Shown here one piece after another: positions 1-11,899 of a DNA stretch of 64,000 bases (the first letter of the stretch is position 1; each line of letters opens with the position of its first letter). The stretch is from Xiphias gladius (taxonomy: Eukaryota > Chordata > Actinopteri > Istiophoriformes > Xiphiidae). Both the position numbers and the translations under genes were made by a program. The notes beneath the pieces were generated by a model. The model ran no database searches, was not told the DNA's origin, and saw only the letters and a list, made by a program, of their open reading frames with translations. The stretch is taken from positions 8,568,517 to 8,632,516 of the forward strand of contig NC_053414.1 in the NCBI RefSeq assembly GCF_016859285.1, in the 5' to 3' direction.

Positions 1-1059
1 ACTGTTTTTGTATAATAGTTTAGATGTTTAACAGTTAGAAAAAAAGCAAAGATACAGTTAGTTTTACACTTAAAACATGTACAGTATATAACCAACCCAT
101 AAAACAACCATGGTACTATTTCTGGGGGCAAGTGTCTTCTAACTCATAGCCAAAGAGATGGCTGCCGCAGAATCTTCAAAGGCTTTGCTGTCTTGGGTTA
201 TTATTGAGATCCTCTGCAGAAGTCTGGCTACATGCACTGTAAACTATTGATATCAAATAGGGTATGAAAACCAGTTTGGTTTAACAAGTGGGACCGTGAC
301 TGGTATCTTTTCTTCAGGACATCATGTTAATACATTATGAAAGGGACTGTGATGTAAATTTTTGAAACTCACCGGAAACACCAGACTGCAGACTGTTATC
401 AAGAGAGCGTAGGCTGAGGTGTCAGCCTGAAGACAATGAGTCAAACTATAGAGTTCCGCCTAGTTTGTAACTGTGGACTGGTTGATCTAACAGAGGTCAA
501 CCCAAATTACAGAGCAACATATAAACAAAAACACAAACAAAAAACAGCAGTCTAAATCCCTGCAAAACACAACTGGTAGCCAAAGCCAGCAAAAGAAGAC
601 AAGACTGTGACTGTGACCAAAAGGTCAAAATATATTAGTTTATGGAACCAATGGATGGTTTCAAATCAAATATCCGAATATGTTTAAATCAATGTAGGAA
701 ATGATTGGTCTTTATTGTACAATCAACTCTCTATCATACATCCTGCTGAATTCCCAGTATGATTATGATTATATTTGTAGTGTATATGGTCAGAATTTCA
801 GTCCACAGATTTAAAATTGTATCAGCATTTACCTGTCTGTGCCTGTCAGTGTGGAAAATAGACTTTTCACTTTACTGCTTACCTTCTACAAACGTTTCAA
901 ATGGGAAGAAGAGCTACAGAAAGAAACACACACACACACACTGCTGTCTAGATGCTACTTTATCTTTCTGTCTACGTGTGATGAGGCCACAATTATAACT
1001 GAAGACACATTTTAGCCATGCTAGTAGCTGAAGGGACGGCGAGGTCAGTCTGTTGGCGA
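1..1059. other. Intergenic, nothing recognised
   Basis: AT-rich, a few short CA repeats (930-940), no open frame with family resemblance. Confidence 0.4.
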
Positions 1060-1300
1060 GTCAACTACTTTGGTCCAAACTGAAATATCGCAACAAATTT
1101 GGTACAGATGTTCTTGGTCCTCAAAGGATGAAAAATAATGATTTTGGTGATCCTCTAACTTCTTCTCTTGTGCCACAATGAGTCTGACACCTTTGGTTTT
1201 GAGGGAAATTTCTAGAAAGTTATTGGGTGAAATTTGCTACAGATATTAAAGGTCCCTAGCGCATACGTTCTTATGATTTTGGTGATCCCATTCTTGTGAT
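1060..1300 (-). repeat. Dispersed 'Val-Gly-type' fish repeat copy (TTTGGTCCAAACTGAAATAT)
   Basis: About 200 bases containing TTTGGTCCAAACTGAAATAT and ATTTTGGTGATCC twice. It is the reverse-orientation relative of the copies near 9031-9340 and 10870-11000. The function is unknown; the type label in the call is only a handle. I see no coding content. Confidence 0.5.
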
Positions 1301-1324
1301 GGTGTCTGTGCTTTTTTTCTGCCA

Positions 1325-2100
1325 ATCTATCCATCCATTTTTCGCTGCTTATCCAGGTCCAGGTCTGAAGGTAGCCCAAGCACCTCTCCAACCACATCCT
1401 CTCTGAGCCATTAGGCCTGATGGGATGTGCAGTATTATCCTCAGGGTCCCCACCAGTTTGACTTACCTAAGTTATGGGAAAGGGAGGTGTCCAGGAGGCA
1501 TCATTATCAGCTGCCTGAACCAGCTCACTTTTCCCCTTTTGGAGCACCAATTCTTCTTCGAACTCTAAACCCTGCCTTTCTGCAAAGGAAACTAATTTCT
1601 GCCACTGTATCCACAATCTAATTCCTTCGGTCAATACCCAAAGCTCATGATTATAGGTGAGGGTTGGAAAGAACATTGAACCACTAAACTGAGAGCTCGG
1701 TCCCAACATTACTGCTGACGTGGCATCAGTCTGGTCGATCCGGCATTCAACTTTATCTTAACTCATTAAAAAGACCCCAAGATACATGAACTCCTTTACT
1801 CAGGGCAGTGACTCACTTCCAACCCAGAGTGAGCACTTCACTGTTTTCCAGCAGAGAACCATGGCCTCAGGCATAAAGATGCGCTCCCGATGTCATGAAC
1901 AACATCATCTGCAAAAAGCAGAGATTCAGTCCTGAGGCCACCACAGCGAACACTCTACATCTCGGCTGTGCCTTCAGGTAATAAATCACAAATAGAATCA
2001 GTGACGAGGTACAAACTCGGTTGAGCCCAATAGCCTCTGAGAAATTGCTTGACTTTCTCAACCAAGAATGTGGCCACACCTCTCAGACTCCAGTTATACG
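1325..2100 (-). mobile_element. Decayed non-LTR retrotransposon fragment (reverse transcriptase 3' part)
   Basis: On the minus strand, near 1955-1885, the reading GLRTESLLFADDVVHDIGS retains the FADD catalytic box of reverse transcriptase. Further along (about 1710-1620) TLTYNHELWVLTE resembles the LTYGHELWV stretch of common fish LINEs. The frame is broken several times, so the copy is dead. I place it in the CR1/L2/Rex-like group from memory; the exact family needs a repeat library. Confidence 0.7.
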
Positions 2101-2249
2101 AGGACCGAATGCCTTGTAGCAACAGTCCATATCAAAACACTTTGGAATTCATTGTAAGGATGTACAGTATCTCCTTCAGAAGCTTAAAATGTACTTATCT
2201 GACTTTGAGTCACTCGGATGTGGCCACTGTCATTCCACAGTGAAAGTGA

Positions 2250-3310
2250 CTGAGTGAGTGTCCGGACAGAACACGAAGCAAATTTTACTGGTGGCATAAT
2301 TAAGTGGCATTTATACTCCCTCTGAACTGCTTGTCAGATAGTCAGATAGCTTCAGAAACCCCCTCCTCGTACACCTTTCCAACATCGGATTAGGGGGGAT
2401 CTGTGTCTGATTCTGTTTCTGTAAATTTCCAAAACCGACGATCCAACAGTCAGTCAACAACCAATTGCAACATCAAGAATGTATCCTTGGCGAGACAGTC
2501 TGAAAATGTGCGTCATTATCTCCGTTTTTAAACCATTTCATTACAGCCAGCTTATAACCACCTTCCGGCCCTTACGTACAAAGTCAATGTGAGGATGCGA
2601 TTATACGTAAATTCCCTCAGAGCACTGCGAACCGATGTGTTCATGTGAGCTGAAAATGTTTCAGCCCGAGCAAAAATATTTCCATTTATCCCGGGGATTT
2701 AAGCAAAAAAAAAAAAAAAAAAAAAAAGGAGAGACACTGAAGGAAAATGACAAAAAGATTTGGAGCTTTTGGTTAGTTCTGAGTTCAGTCAGAGGCTGAG
2801 CTGAACACAAACTTGCAGGAGGTCTCCCACTGTTGACACAGATGTTGCATCTTTTGCTAGGTAGCTTTCAGCTAATACGTGCATTTAGGAAAGTAAGCAA
2901 GTGCACCAGGGTTATGACATATTTCTGTGCCTCTGTCTGCCTGGACACTGAAGTTGTGGCATCTTTATTATATCCCACACAGGCTGGGATCTGCCGCATG
3001 GAACTTTAACTTTAACTTTAACTTGGATGCTTGCTAAACATTTTTCATCCTTGTTTTTTTCTTTGAAATTGCGCCGTAAAAAGAGTTACATGCTGTACTG
3101 AATAACTAGATTAGGAATTCAAAGGATTTAAAGATCTTGGGTCCGCCAGTTCCACCAGTGCAATCGGCATTATAAAAACACGCTATGCCTACGCTGTGTG
3201 TAATTGCAAGTTTTTTCACAATTTGTTTTACAGAATTGTGCAATTCTGTAATGAAGTGACAATATAAGTTCTGCTTCACTAAAGCCCCGAATAATAATAG
3301 GCTAATAAAC
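2250..3310. other. Intergenic, nothing recognised
   Basis: Contains a poly(A) run at 2705-2727 and a short CTTTAA tandem near 3003-3022. No coding evidence. Confidence 0.4.
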
Positions 3311-3319
3311 TGTATGACC

Positions 3320-3995
3320 AGCGGTGGAAGACTTATTCAGATCCTCTACCTGGGTAAAAGTACTACTAACCCACTGTGAAAATACTCAACTACTGTTAAA
3401 AGTCCTCCATTCAAAACCTTACTTAAATAAAAGTATGTATGTATTATCAACAAAACGTACTGAAATTATGAAAGTAAAAATACTTATTGTACCGTAAAAT
3501 GGTACCTGTCAATCTTTTACTATTATATATGATGTTTTTGATAAATATTACTGCTGCATTACTGTGCATGTTGCATTTTACTGCTGTACATGTTTAAAGT
3601 TGAGCTATTTTTAACTACTTTATATACTGTTGGGTAGTTTAATCTACAGCAATGCATCATATTCTGTAAGATCATCATATGTTTGTAGCGTCGCTGTCCT
3701 CGGAGAACCACGCATCTCTAAAAAGCCAACTTTTCATGAGCTCAGAAAAAAAGCCCTGTTTCCAGCTTAGTGACAATGCATTTTCCAGCCAAAAGGGTTT
3801 TTTAAATAGTTTATTTAGCTTAAGTAGGAGAATTTTCTCAACCCATAAAGTAACACTTACTCCTTGATTTTATGTAGTGTAGTACAAGTATAAATTTGTA
3901 CACAATGGCAATACTCAATAAAGTACAAGTACCTCAAATTTGCTCTTAATTACAGTGGTTGAGTAAATGTACTGTGTTACATTCCACCACTGTTT
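3320..3995 (+). mobile_element. MITE-like repeat with CAG(C/T)GGTGGAA ... TTCCACCACTG ends
   Basis: Terminal inverted sequences (GCGGTGGAAG near 3324 and TTCCACCACTG near 3982-3992) bound a sequence rich in AAGTAAAAGTAC-type motifs. Partial relatives occur at 11005-11250, 11900-12830, 12850-13095 and 61552-62480. CAG...CTG ends with short inverted repeats suggest a hAT-type nonautonomous element; this is inference. Confidence 0.6.
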
Positions 3996-4870
3996 ATGAC
4001 ACTGTGGGTCTGTGTAAGCAAAGCCTGCACGCGCCCTGCGCGAGCTGTTTAAAACTGCCCTGTTTCCCACCACGGTTTATTTGAACAGACTGACCTTACA
4101 GACTGACGCCAACTCAGCTGTGAGCCCTCCTCTACATGATGATGATGATGATGATGATGATGCAGGTAAGAGCTCAACCAGACTCAATGCTCAACCTGGA
4201 GGTTTGACACTGACACAAAACACTCTGACATTTAAATAATTTTTATAATAAGGATAATAATTTTTTTCACAAAGACAAAATAATACGAGTGCCCTTCATA
4301 ATTTTTTAATTGAAGTTATCTGTGTGACAACTGTAAAAAAAAAAAAAATAGAATAGTTGTATGATCTAATAATTTATTTTTATGATGTAATTAAGAATGT
4401 ATTATATATCAATGATTAGTATTAATGTTAGTGATCTTATTATTAGTAGTAATAGTAGTTCTAGAAGCAGTGCTGTCTATGCAGCTATGTAGTCATTATT
4501 TAGAAAACCAGAACTACAGCAAACATAATTGTAAACACAAATGGCAGCAAAATGAGAGCAGATTTCACAATTCCATGTTGGAAAGGAAGACTTTTCAGCT
4601 TTATGAGTGAACAGACAGAAAGAAAAAGAAAGCAAGAAAGTACATTCAAGCCCTTTTTTGAAATTAAAGACACATCAATTATTTCTTAGAAATAGGACTA
4701 AAAATATAAAACACAGGACCAGGATCTGAGTGCTGCAGATGAGAGGTCTGTTCAGTCTTGAAGAGCTGTTGTCCTCTAATGACTCAGCCACTTCCATTTC
4801 ACCAGAGTGCCAGAAAAGCCTCAACAAAACATACATTTGATATGATTAATCTCCTTCGGTTTTTATCTAG

Positions 4871-5064
4871 GTAACAGTATCCTTGGCTCTGGTGGTTTGC
4901 TCTCACCACACTCCGACTCCCAGTTTTACCCGCCCATCGACTGTGATGACTTTTATCACCATGACAACACCAGCTCCAGTGGGGTGCACACCATCTACCC
5001 AGGAGGTCCCGCCGCAACCCTGCATGTCTACTGTGACATGGACACAGACGGAGGCAGATGGACT
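4871..5064 (+). other. Best-preserved exon of the MFAP4-like pseudogene
   Basis: The frame QFYPPIDCDDFYHHDNTSSS continues to MDTDGGRWT and ends at a GT at 5065. Both cysteines expected at the start of a fibrinogen-like domain (IDCDD, VYCDMD) are present. Upstream in the other frame lies a hydrophobic VTVSLALVVCS, consistent with the former signal peptide after a small frameshift. Confidence 0.75.
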
Positions 5065-5629
5065 GTCAGAACACCTCATATTTTATCAGATTTTAAAATG
5101 TAAACAATGACCGATCGCCTTGTATTGTAAAAGCCATTTTTATAATTATTTTTCGATCATGTTGTTTACATCCAAGTTTTCCACTTTGCAGTCTTCTTTG
5201 CATTTCTTGGGATATTAAAATGTTTCTTTTTGCATTACTGCCTCCATCTTTCAGCAAAATAGCCTGAAACTGGCGGTTGGAACATGTTTGATACAAACAA
5301 AACAGATACCCATTCCTAAAAATGTTGTTCCATACCGCTACATGTGTTCAGAAACTCGACAGGGTACCGTCAAGTTACAAAGTGAGGAGTTGAAACTGGA
5401 TGTGGATGTTGTGAGACTTGACTTATTTGACACTTGGCTCCTTAAAGGTTTGATTTGAGACGCCAAAAACATTCAAGTCTCCAACCCACTGAGAAATATC
5501 ACCTGACTCTTCAGTTCCCCTCAGCTCTGGGAAGTATTTTAGTCCCTTTTAGCTCATTGTTTTGGTTTTCTGACTTTCAAAATCTCACCAACCTCATCTC
5601 CAGCAGCAGCAAGCACCTGTTTCAGCCAA

Positions 5630-5870
5630 AAAGCTCTAATAAAGCCAATGTATGCTACATGTTCAGCACCAAACAACAGACAAAGTTAGCAGCCACCAGG
5701 TGAACATGTTGGAGCATTTAGCAGCTAAAGAGCCATATATTTTCCAACAGGAGCTGGTGGAGACCAAAGAGAGAGCTAAAAGGAGCGAATATCCATTCAG
5801 GTGATCAGAAACATGACTCAGAATGAATGCTAATAAGCAGCTGTTTGAAAACGTCATACTGTAAGGCGAT
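5630..5870 (+). repeat. Interspersed fish repeat, copy 1 (AAAGCTCTAATAAAGCC...)
   Basis: About 230 bases containing GGTGAACATGTTGGAGCATT and AGCAGCTAAAGAGCC. A clear relative lies at 6360-6480 in the next intron of the same pseudogene. No coding signal. Confidence 0.55.
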
Positions 5871-6359
5871 AGATAATATTTCAGATGTTGTACTTTGAGC
5901 TTGCTCTGCTGCCTCTACTGAATTGAATTAATACAGTATATATGTGTGTAGGGGATGTAATTAAGACCTGCCATTGATGAAAATACTTTATTTAATTTTT
6001 TGTAGATGTAACCAGTTAACAGACAGTTATCAAAGTAGTGCTCACCTGGTTGAGTCTAAAAGAATTCCTGAATTGTTTTTAATTTTTTTTTTTTTTTTTT
6101 TGTCATCAGCAGTCTTGCTAATGAAATGTATTTTATTATATTTTAGTAAAATGTTCTCATTCTCCCTTTCAGGTATTTCAGAGGAGGGTGGACAGGGCTG
6201 AAAGCTTCTACAGGCCCTGGAAGCAATATAAAACTGGATTTGGTAATGTAGCTAGAGAATATTGGCTCAGTGAGTTCTGATGGAAAAATATATTACAGTG
6301 CCCGATCGAATATACTCTCATTGAACTGTCCAGTCACAGCAGGCAGCCGTTTTTGGCGC

Positions 6360-6480
6360 AAAAGCTCTAAAAATTCAGTATACGCTACCTGCCCAGCACC
6401 TCATGGCACACACATTTAGCAACAAGCTGGTGAACATAGAGGAGCATTTGGCGGTGAAACTGAAAGTCAAGAAATAATAT
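6360..6480 (+). repeat. Interspersed fish repeat, copy 2
   Basis: Matches 5630-5750 over AAAGCTCTAA, GCTACCTGCCCAGCACC and GGTGAACATAGAGGAGCATT. It sits about 50 bases upstream of pseudogene exon 4. Confidence 0.55.
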
Positions 6481-7284
6481 AGTGCTCTGGTGCAGGAGGT
6501 GACATGAAACAGCTTTGTGTGTCTCTTCAGGTCTGGACAATATCTTCCTGCAGTCATGAGGAAGAAAAATGAGCTGCAGGTGGACACAGAGGACTGGGAG
6601 GGAGGATTGTGAGGGAGGACTGAGAAGGGGGGCGGGCCTCCACCCAGTACTCCTCTCTCTCAATCGATTCTGAGAACATCAGATATCAGCTTCACTGGTG
6701 GATGGGGCATGTGAGGGTCACTGTGTGGATCTTAATTTGGAAAGTTTGGGTTTGAATGTCAAGGCAAAGGGGAAAGTCTTCTGTCATACATACAGGGTGA
6801 GCCAGGTTAAGGCTGAATGTAGTGGTGTGGACTAACAGGATAGAAAACTGGGATGACAGCACATATTGATTTTTGTGATTTCAGTGAAAATGTGGCTCTC
6901 CAGAGACAAATTGAGCTGCTGTCAGATGGATAAAAAAATGAAACATTAATGCTCTTTCAGTAGGGAAGAAGTGCTCTCAAATTAATAGGGTAATTTTTAA
7001 AACAGTATGCCTGTGCAGCTCGTTTACTTGGAGAAACCTTGTTTGTCTTCAGAACTTATGAAGAAAAGGATCAAGTCCGTGAAGGTAGATAAAGTATTCG
7101 GCCAGTAAAGGACTGTACGAAAATAACTAGGGTATTTATTTTGAACTCTCCACTCTCTTTTGAGACTGTTTTCAAACTTCCAGCATTTCCACTCAAGATT
7201 TTTTATGCACAAAACGAAAATGAACGCAGTGCTGTTGTCCTCTGAATATTACCAATGAGCACTTTTATTACCCCGTCACATAAC

Positions 7285-7286
<2 letters not shown>

Positions 7287-7346
<60 letters not shown>
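7287..7346 (+). repeat. (CA)n microsatellite
   Basis: About 29 uninterrupted CA units in the last intron of the MFAP4-like pseudogene, followed by a short (ACCCCC)-like tail. The overlapping Thr-His open frame is an artefact. Confidence 0.95.
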
Positions 7347-7348
<2 letters not shown>

Positions 7349-8337
7349 TAACCCCCACCCCCACCCCAATAATTTTCACACAGTACCAAGTGTTAAAATC
7401 TGCTTTTATAACACAAAAGAATGGATTCTCTATTGAGAGAAAGATGAAACACACAATATTTAAGTGCACATTCAAAAAAGCATAAAAGGTAACTTATCTC
7501 CTCCACTGGCAACAAGCCCTGGATGAACAGCAAGTATCATATTATAAATATATACTATATTTCAACTCAGCTCACATTATTTTATTTGGTATTTCTAGGG
7601 AACAGTTTTACAATCAAAACTCCATGAAGGTCACCAACTATGACAGAGACCAGGATCAGTGGCATTAAAACGGCACTCAGCATTTTCCAGGTGGATCCTG
7701 GTACAGCACCTGGCACATGGCAAACCCCAGCACCTCATGGTGCCATTGAATTTGATAAAGTCCACATCACTTGGCAAACATGGACAGGCTGGAAACTACT
7801 CCCTCAAGACTGTTGCCATGAAGATTAGATCAGTCGCTAAGTGTTCATGCGCACATTAACCTGATTGTCTGTAGATTAACTAGATTATGGAGACACATCA
7901 CCCTCCATCAGGCTAGGAGAGCTGGGATGTGGGCGAACATCATCTGCTGTGTTCCCATTGAATTCAATACCAAGAATGTGTTTTAAAAAAATAATATAAC
8001 ACTTCAGTTTTCCCTTTCTTACTCATTTATGTCTCAAAAAAACAATCAGTTATAATGTTTGAGGTGAACAGACTTTGTGCATTTGCTCCCTATGTTCTTC
8101 TTACCTGAGGTTATTTTTTGTTGTTTACTCCATTTCGTATGTTTTTATGTTTTGTAAAGTACTTTGTGTTTATGGCTTTTTATAAGTATCATGAAGATAA
8201 ACTTGACTGATTTAACTGTATTACTATCATTACTGTTGTTGTTTTTATTATAAGTAGTAGTAGCAATCTTATTCCTCAGTGTTCTGGAAGATGGAAAGTG
8301 GATTTTTTCATTGTACCATCTCACTGATAAATATAAT

Positions 8338-8597
8338 GAGTTTAATTTTAATTCAATTAAATTTTATTCAATTAAATTTTATTCATATAGCGCCAAATCA
8401 TAAGGTTATCTCAGCGGCACTTTTCATGCAGCGCAGGTCTAGACCGTACTCTTTGTAGTTACATTTACAGAGACCCAACATTCCCACATGAGCAAGCGCT
8501 TGGCGACAGCGGCGGGGAAAAACTCCCTTTTAACAGGTAGAAAGCTTGAACGGAACCCGGCTCATGGTGGGCCGCCTTCTGCCCCGACCAGCTGGGT

Positions 8598-8630
<33 letters not shown>

Positions 8631-8860
8631 CGGGGGCATAGCACAGTAGACGTATAACATAAAGATGTGTAACAATAATGAGACTAATAATAAAACTAAT
8701 AATTATAATAATAGGGTGAATAATAGTACTTATAAAACTAAATAATAATTATAGATATTATTATAATTAATAATAATAGAGGACAATCATAATATTTGAA
8801 TCTGTGGGTGTTGAGCAGGATCATGGGGGCAGTAGGTGGTTTGCAGCCACAGATCCAGAC
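8338..8860 (+). repeat. Interspersed fish repeat, copy 1 (ATAGCGCCAAATCAT ... GA tract ... CGGGGGCATAGCACAG)
   Basis: Near-identical for more than 400 bases to 24530-25000: CGCCAAATCAT, AGGTCTAGACCGTACT, GAGACCCAACATTCCCACAT, CTGGGTTGAGGGAGAG, a (GA)n tract at 8603-8630, CGGGGGCATAGCACAGTAG and an ATAATAATA-rich tail. No coding capacity; probably nonautonomous. Similarity ends near 8860. Confidence 0.75.
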
Positions 8861-9024
8861 TCTGCAGCACCAGGGGCAGAAATATTTTCTATTTTTTTCC
8901 ACTGGGATCGAGGCAATACATGATAGTTAGCACTAAGCACAAAGTTTAGCTGAGGCTGATGGGAATGTCATTAGTTTTGCAGGTATTAGGTCACGAACCA
9001 AAGTTTTGGACAAATTTAAAATTT
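8861..9024. other. Intergenic, no feature recognised
   Basis: AT-rich spacer between two repeat blocks; nothing coding seen. Confidence 0.4.
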
Positions 9025-9340
9025 TAGCTGATGATGGCGCTAGAGGAAAAGTTAAGGGATCACCAAAGTTATTTCAGTTCATCCTGTTGTGACGGTGTAT
9101 GGCTGCACAAAAAGTTCACGTCCAGTAGGGGTCGAGAAATTGAACTCATAACCACAAACGTCAACCTCATGGTGGCGCTAGAGAATATCACCAGCGTTAT
9201 TAGGATTCAACGTCTGGGAAGCATGAATGTCTTCACAAAATTTGCTGCAAAATCCATAGCATACAGTAGATGTTTCACAGGATGATTGAAAACTTTGACC
9301 TGGTGGTGGCGCTAGAGGAAAGGTCAAGGGATCATTTGAT
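9025..9340 (+). repeat. Short tandem array, unit about 136 bases (GGCGCTAGAGGAAAAG)
   Basis: The motif GATGGCGCTAGAGGAAA recurs near 9034, 9171 and 9307, each time followed by ATCACC/ATCATT and separated by CATGAATGTC-type sequence. It is related to single copies near 1080 and 10870. Confidence 0.6.
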
Positions 9341-10859
9341 TTTTTTTTTAAATATGAATGATGCACAAAGACATAGTTTAGTATAGTTATTTACGTACAG
9401 TGTGACACATTCATGTTTCGGAGGGTAACCTGAAGAAAAACTATAGAAGATTCGGGGGGGGGGGGGCTTTATTAGAATAAACTTTAGCCTTGTAGCATTT
9501 ATTTTCTTTCTTCTGTCATCCGTGCACAATTTATTTGAAATTTTGCATATAAACACATAGTACCTAAAATTATGTAGTATATATGACAGATTTTTTTCAT
9601 TTAATATTTATATGTTTATCAGTGAAAGATGTTTTTTTTTTAATATACTTTTTTGATGTTTGATAAATGGTGGTGTCCTGTAACGTGTAATCCCACGTGG
9701 GATGGGCCAAATGTTTGGCCTGACACAGAAATACAAACTAAACCACAAAAAATGGAAGTTGTAGTAGTACTCGTAGTAGTAGTATTTCCCAGAAAATAAA
9801 ACCAAAACTAAAAGGTTCTGTGACATAATTCTATTGATCATTGATTGATGATACTGTTGTTATCAAAAATGTTACTGGCAGCTTCATTAAATACTATGGA
9901 CAAGGCTTTAAAGTAAAGCTTTAATTTGTTTAATCAGTTGATTTGGGGAAAAGGAACCGGCTGAAGGTTAAAGCTTACACGCCAAATTAATTCTTCAACT
10001 AACAATATTATTTATTTATGTACTCAGTTCAATTTTTGAGAAACTTTTTTGCTACGATTTGTCAGTTTTGGGGCCCCACAGTAGCTTCACGTGTGACACA
10101 ATAATTAAAACACCCAGATACATAGGCCCTCAGGCTGTCCTCTTCCCTTCTTTCACATGCTCCATGTATGTACTTCAGAGACCGTCAGAGTGGGGGCGTC
10201 AGATGTTGAAGGCTCTGTGAGACATCAAAACTTTAAAAACACTATTTGGCCCAAGTTCTCCTGAGGCGTACAGGTTGACAACAGACGAGCTGCAAGTTCG
10301 CAGGACAGATTGGCGCCACCCCCGTGCCACAGGACCTTCACAGACTTGGTGTAGTCTCGGCATGTAGGCTGATGTAATCTAACAGAAGCAAAGAGAAGTC
10401 AAAACGTTGCTGGGTGAAGTAGAAGAAGACATACCGCTGGAACTGACCAATATATTACTAAAGTACCTGTAATACTTTTCTTTTTATGATGTTGCATTTT
10501 ACGATGTTTTTCTTAAAGTATTTGAAACCAGTCACATGTGACAGTTGTACAAAAACAACATAACTGGAGAAAAAGTTGTCATATCAGACATGAATATACA
10601 TTCTCATTTCCAGGTATTCCATATTTAAATTCGGCCTTTGGGTTCTGCATCTCGATTAATGTAAATGCTCCTCTTGACCTGGTTAAAATTGTTCAACATG
10701 AACCAAAATTTAAATGTTTATTATCTGTTATAATTATATATATATAGCTTAGGATTTCTGCAACAGACTGAATTTTTTTTTTTCCATCCAGATGTTAGAA
10801 AGGTCTTTGATGATTCTGGGAATACCTTCAAAACTGTAGGGAAAAAATAGGGAGCTTTA
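9341..10859. other. Intergenic, no gene recognised
   Basis: AT-rich sequence with a G-run at 9457-9466 and scattered low-complexity. The patch 10060-10380 is more GC-rich, but I find no family or splice-consistent exon in it. Confidence 0.4.
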
Positions 10860-11000
10860 GTTCTGGGATTCCAATGTAATGGATCACCAAATTCAGTATG
10901 CTTCATCCTCTGGAGACCATGAACGCCTGTACAAAATTTCATGGCAATCCACCCTGAAATTGTTGAGATATTTCCGTCTGGACCAAAGTGGTGCAAAGTA
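10860..11000 (+). repeat. Dispersed repeat copy related to the 9.0-9.3 kb array
   Basis: Contains GGATCACCAAATTCAG, TTCATCCTCTGGAGACCATG, AAATTTCATGGCAATCCA and GTCTGGACCAAAGTGGTG, which are the fuller consensus of the family. It runs straight into an inverted copy of the TGGTGGAAG element. Confidence 0.6.
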
Positions 11001-11004
11001 ACCA

Positions 11005-11250
11005 TGTACATTTACCTGAGTACTGTACTCAAGTACAATTTTGAGGGACTTTATTTTTCTTTTGTTGAAGATTGGAATTTGACCCACAAAACATGCGATC
11101 AGATTGTAAAACATGATGCATTTTTATAGATTAAAGTACCTGGCAGAAATAAAGTTATTCAATCCGCTTCATCCTGACCATCTAGCACATTAAACTGCTC
11201 CATTCACACGTAGGCATCAGCAGTGCCGGCTGATAAAAACCCTCTTTAGC
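11005..11250 (-). repeat. TGGTGGAAG-family element, inverted partial copy
   Basis: Reads as the reverse of the 3320-3995 type: GTACATTTACCTGAGTACTG, AAGTACAATTTTGAGG, GATGCATTTTTATAGATTAA. The left terminus is missing. Confidence 0.5.
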
Positions 11251-11899
11251 CATACTTTTATATCCTGATGTTGATACATATCACAATGTAGTAAATCTTT
11301 TAACTGAGTTTACACCAAGAAACCATATAGATAAGAATAACCTTTTTTCACTGACTAATCCTGTGGATTCAACACATGAACAATCAAGACAGTTCATCAC
11401 GTCCATGGCTGAGTTGACCTCTCTGGGAGCCTCGAGGTATAAATTTGCTGTCGGGCGCCCTGTTGCCTCCAAATTCACATCAAATGTGCTCAGAGGACAC
11501 TATAGGTGGCGGTTTCATTATATTTTGCATAGAGACCCAGACACCAACCCTTTCTCCTTAAGTGGAATACTTATACTTGACGATGGTTGACAAGGGCTCA
11601 CTGCGTGAGTAGTCAAATTATAAAAAAAAGCAACTGACACATTGTGAATTTAGAGCTTTTGAATACCACTGGAGGTCTGAGGCTTTACCCAGATGGTAAT
11701 CCAGTCTTTATCACATGGGGGGGAAAAAAAAGAAAAAAATCCTCTAAATCTTATTGAAACGTATTGCTATGAAGCATTCCTGCTGAGTGTCTGAAAAGTT
11801 ACTAGCGATGACCTAATACAACCAACAATATTATTTGCATAGATACTTCAGCGTAAACAGCATGGCAAAATCTCTGATGGCTGACAGTTTTCCAATGTT

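Larger units (their letters stand above)
4136..7859 (+). pseudogene. Microfibril-associated glycoprotein 4-like (fibrinogen-related domain) pseudogene
   Basis: Remnants of a small secreted fibrinogen-domain protein: possible exon 1 4136-4165, exon 2 4871-5064, exon 3 6173-6269, exon 4 from 6531 to about 6700, exon 5 7599-7859. Recognisable pieces are QFYPPIDCDDFY, SGVHTIYPGG, VYCDMDTDGGRWT, VFQRRVDRAESFYRPWKQY, GNVAREYWLS, LDNIFLQ, RKKNELQVDTEDWEGG, YSSLSIDSEN, DRDQDQ, HMANPS and YSLKTVAMKIRSVAKCS. Most splice signals survive, but exon 4 carries at least two frame breaks, exon 5 a stop after DRDQDQWH and a later frame change, and exon 2 has the signal-peptide-like VTVSLALVVCS in a different frame from the fibrinogen part. 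MFAP4-type lectins are tandemly multiplied in fish. No intact reading frame can be read through here, so I call it a relic. Confidence 0.8.

Noticed and set aside
4871-7859. Functional mfap4 gene
   Set aside because: Frame breaks in exon 4, a stop and frame change in exon 5, and a frame mismatch in exon 2; cannot be one intact reading frame.
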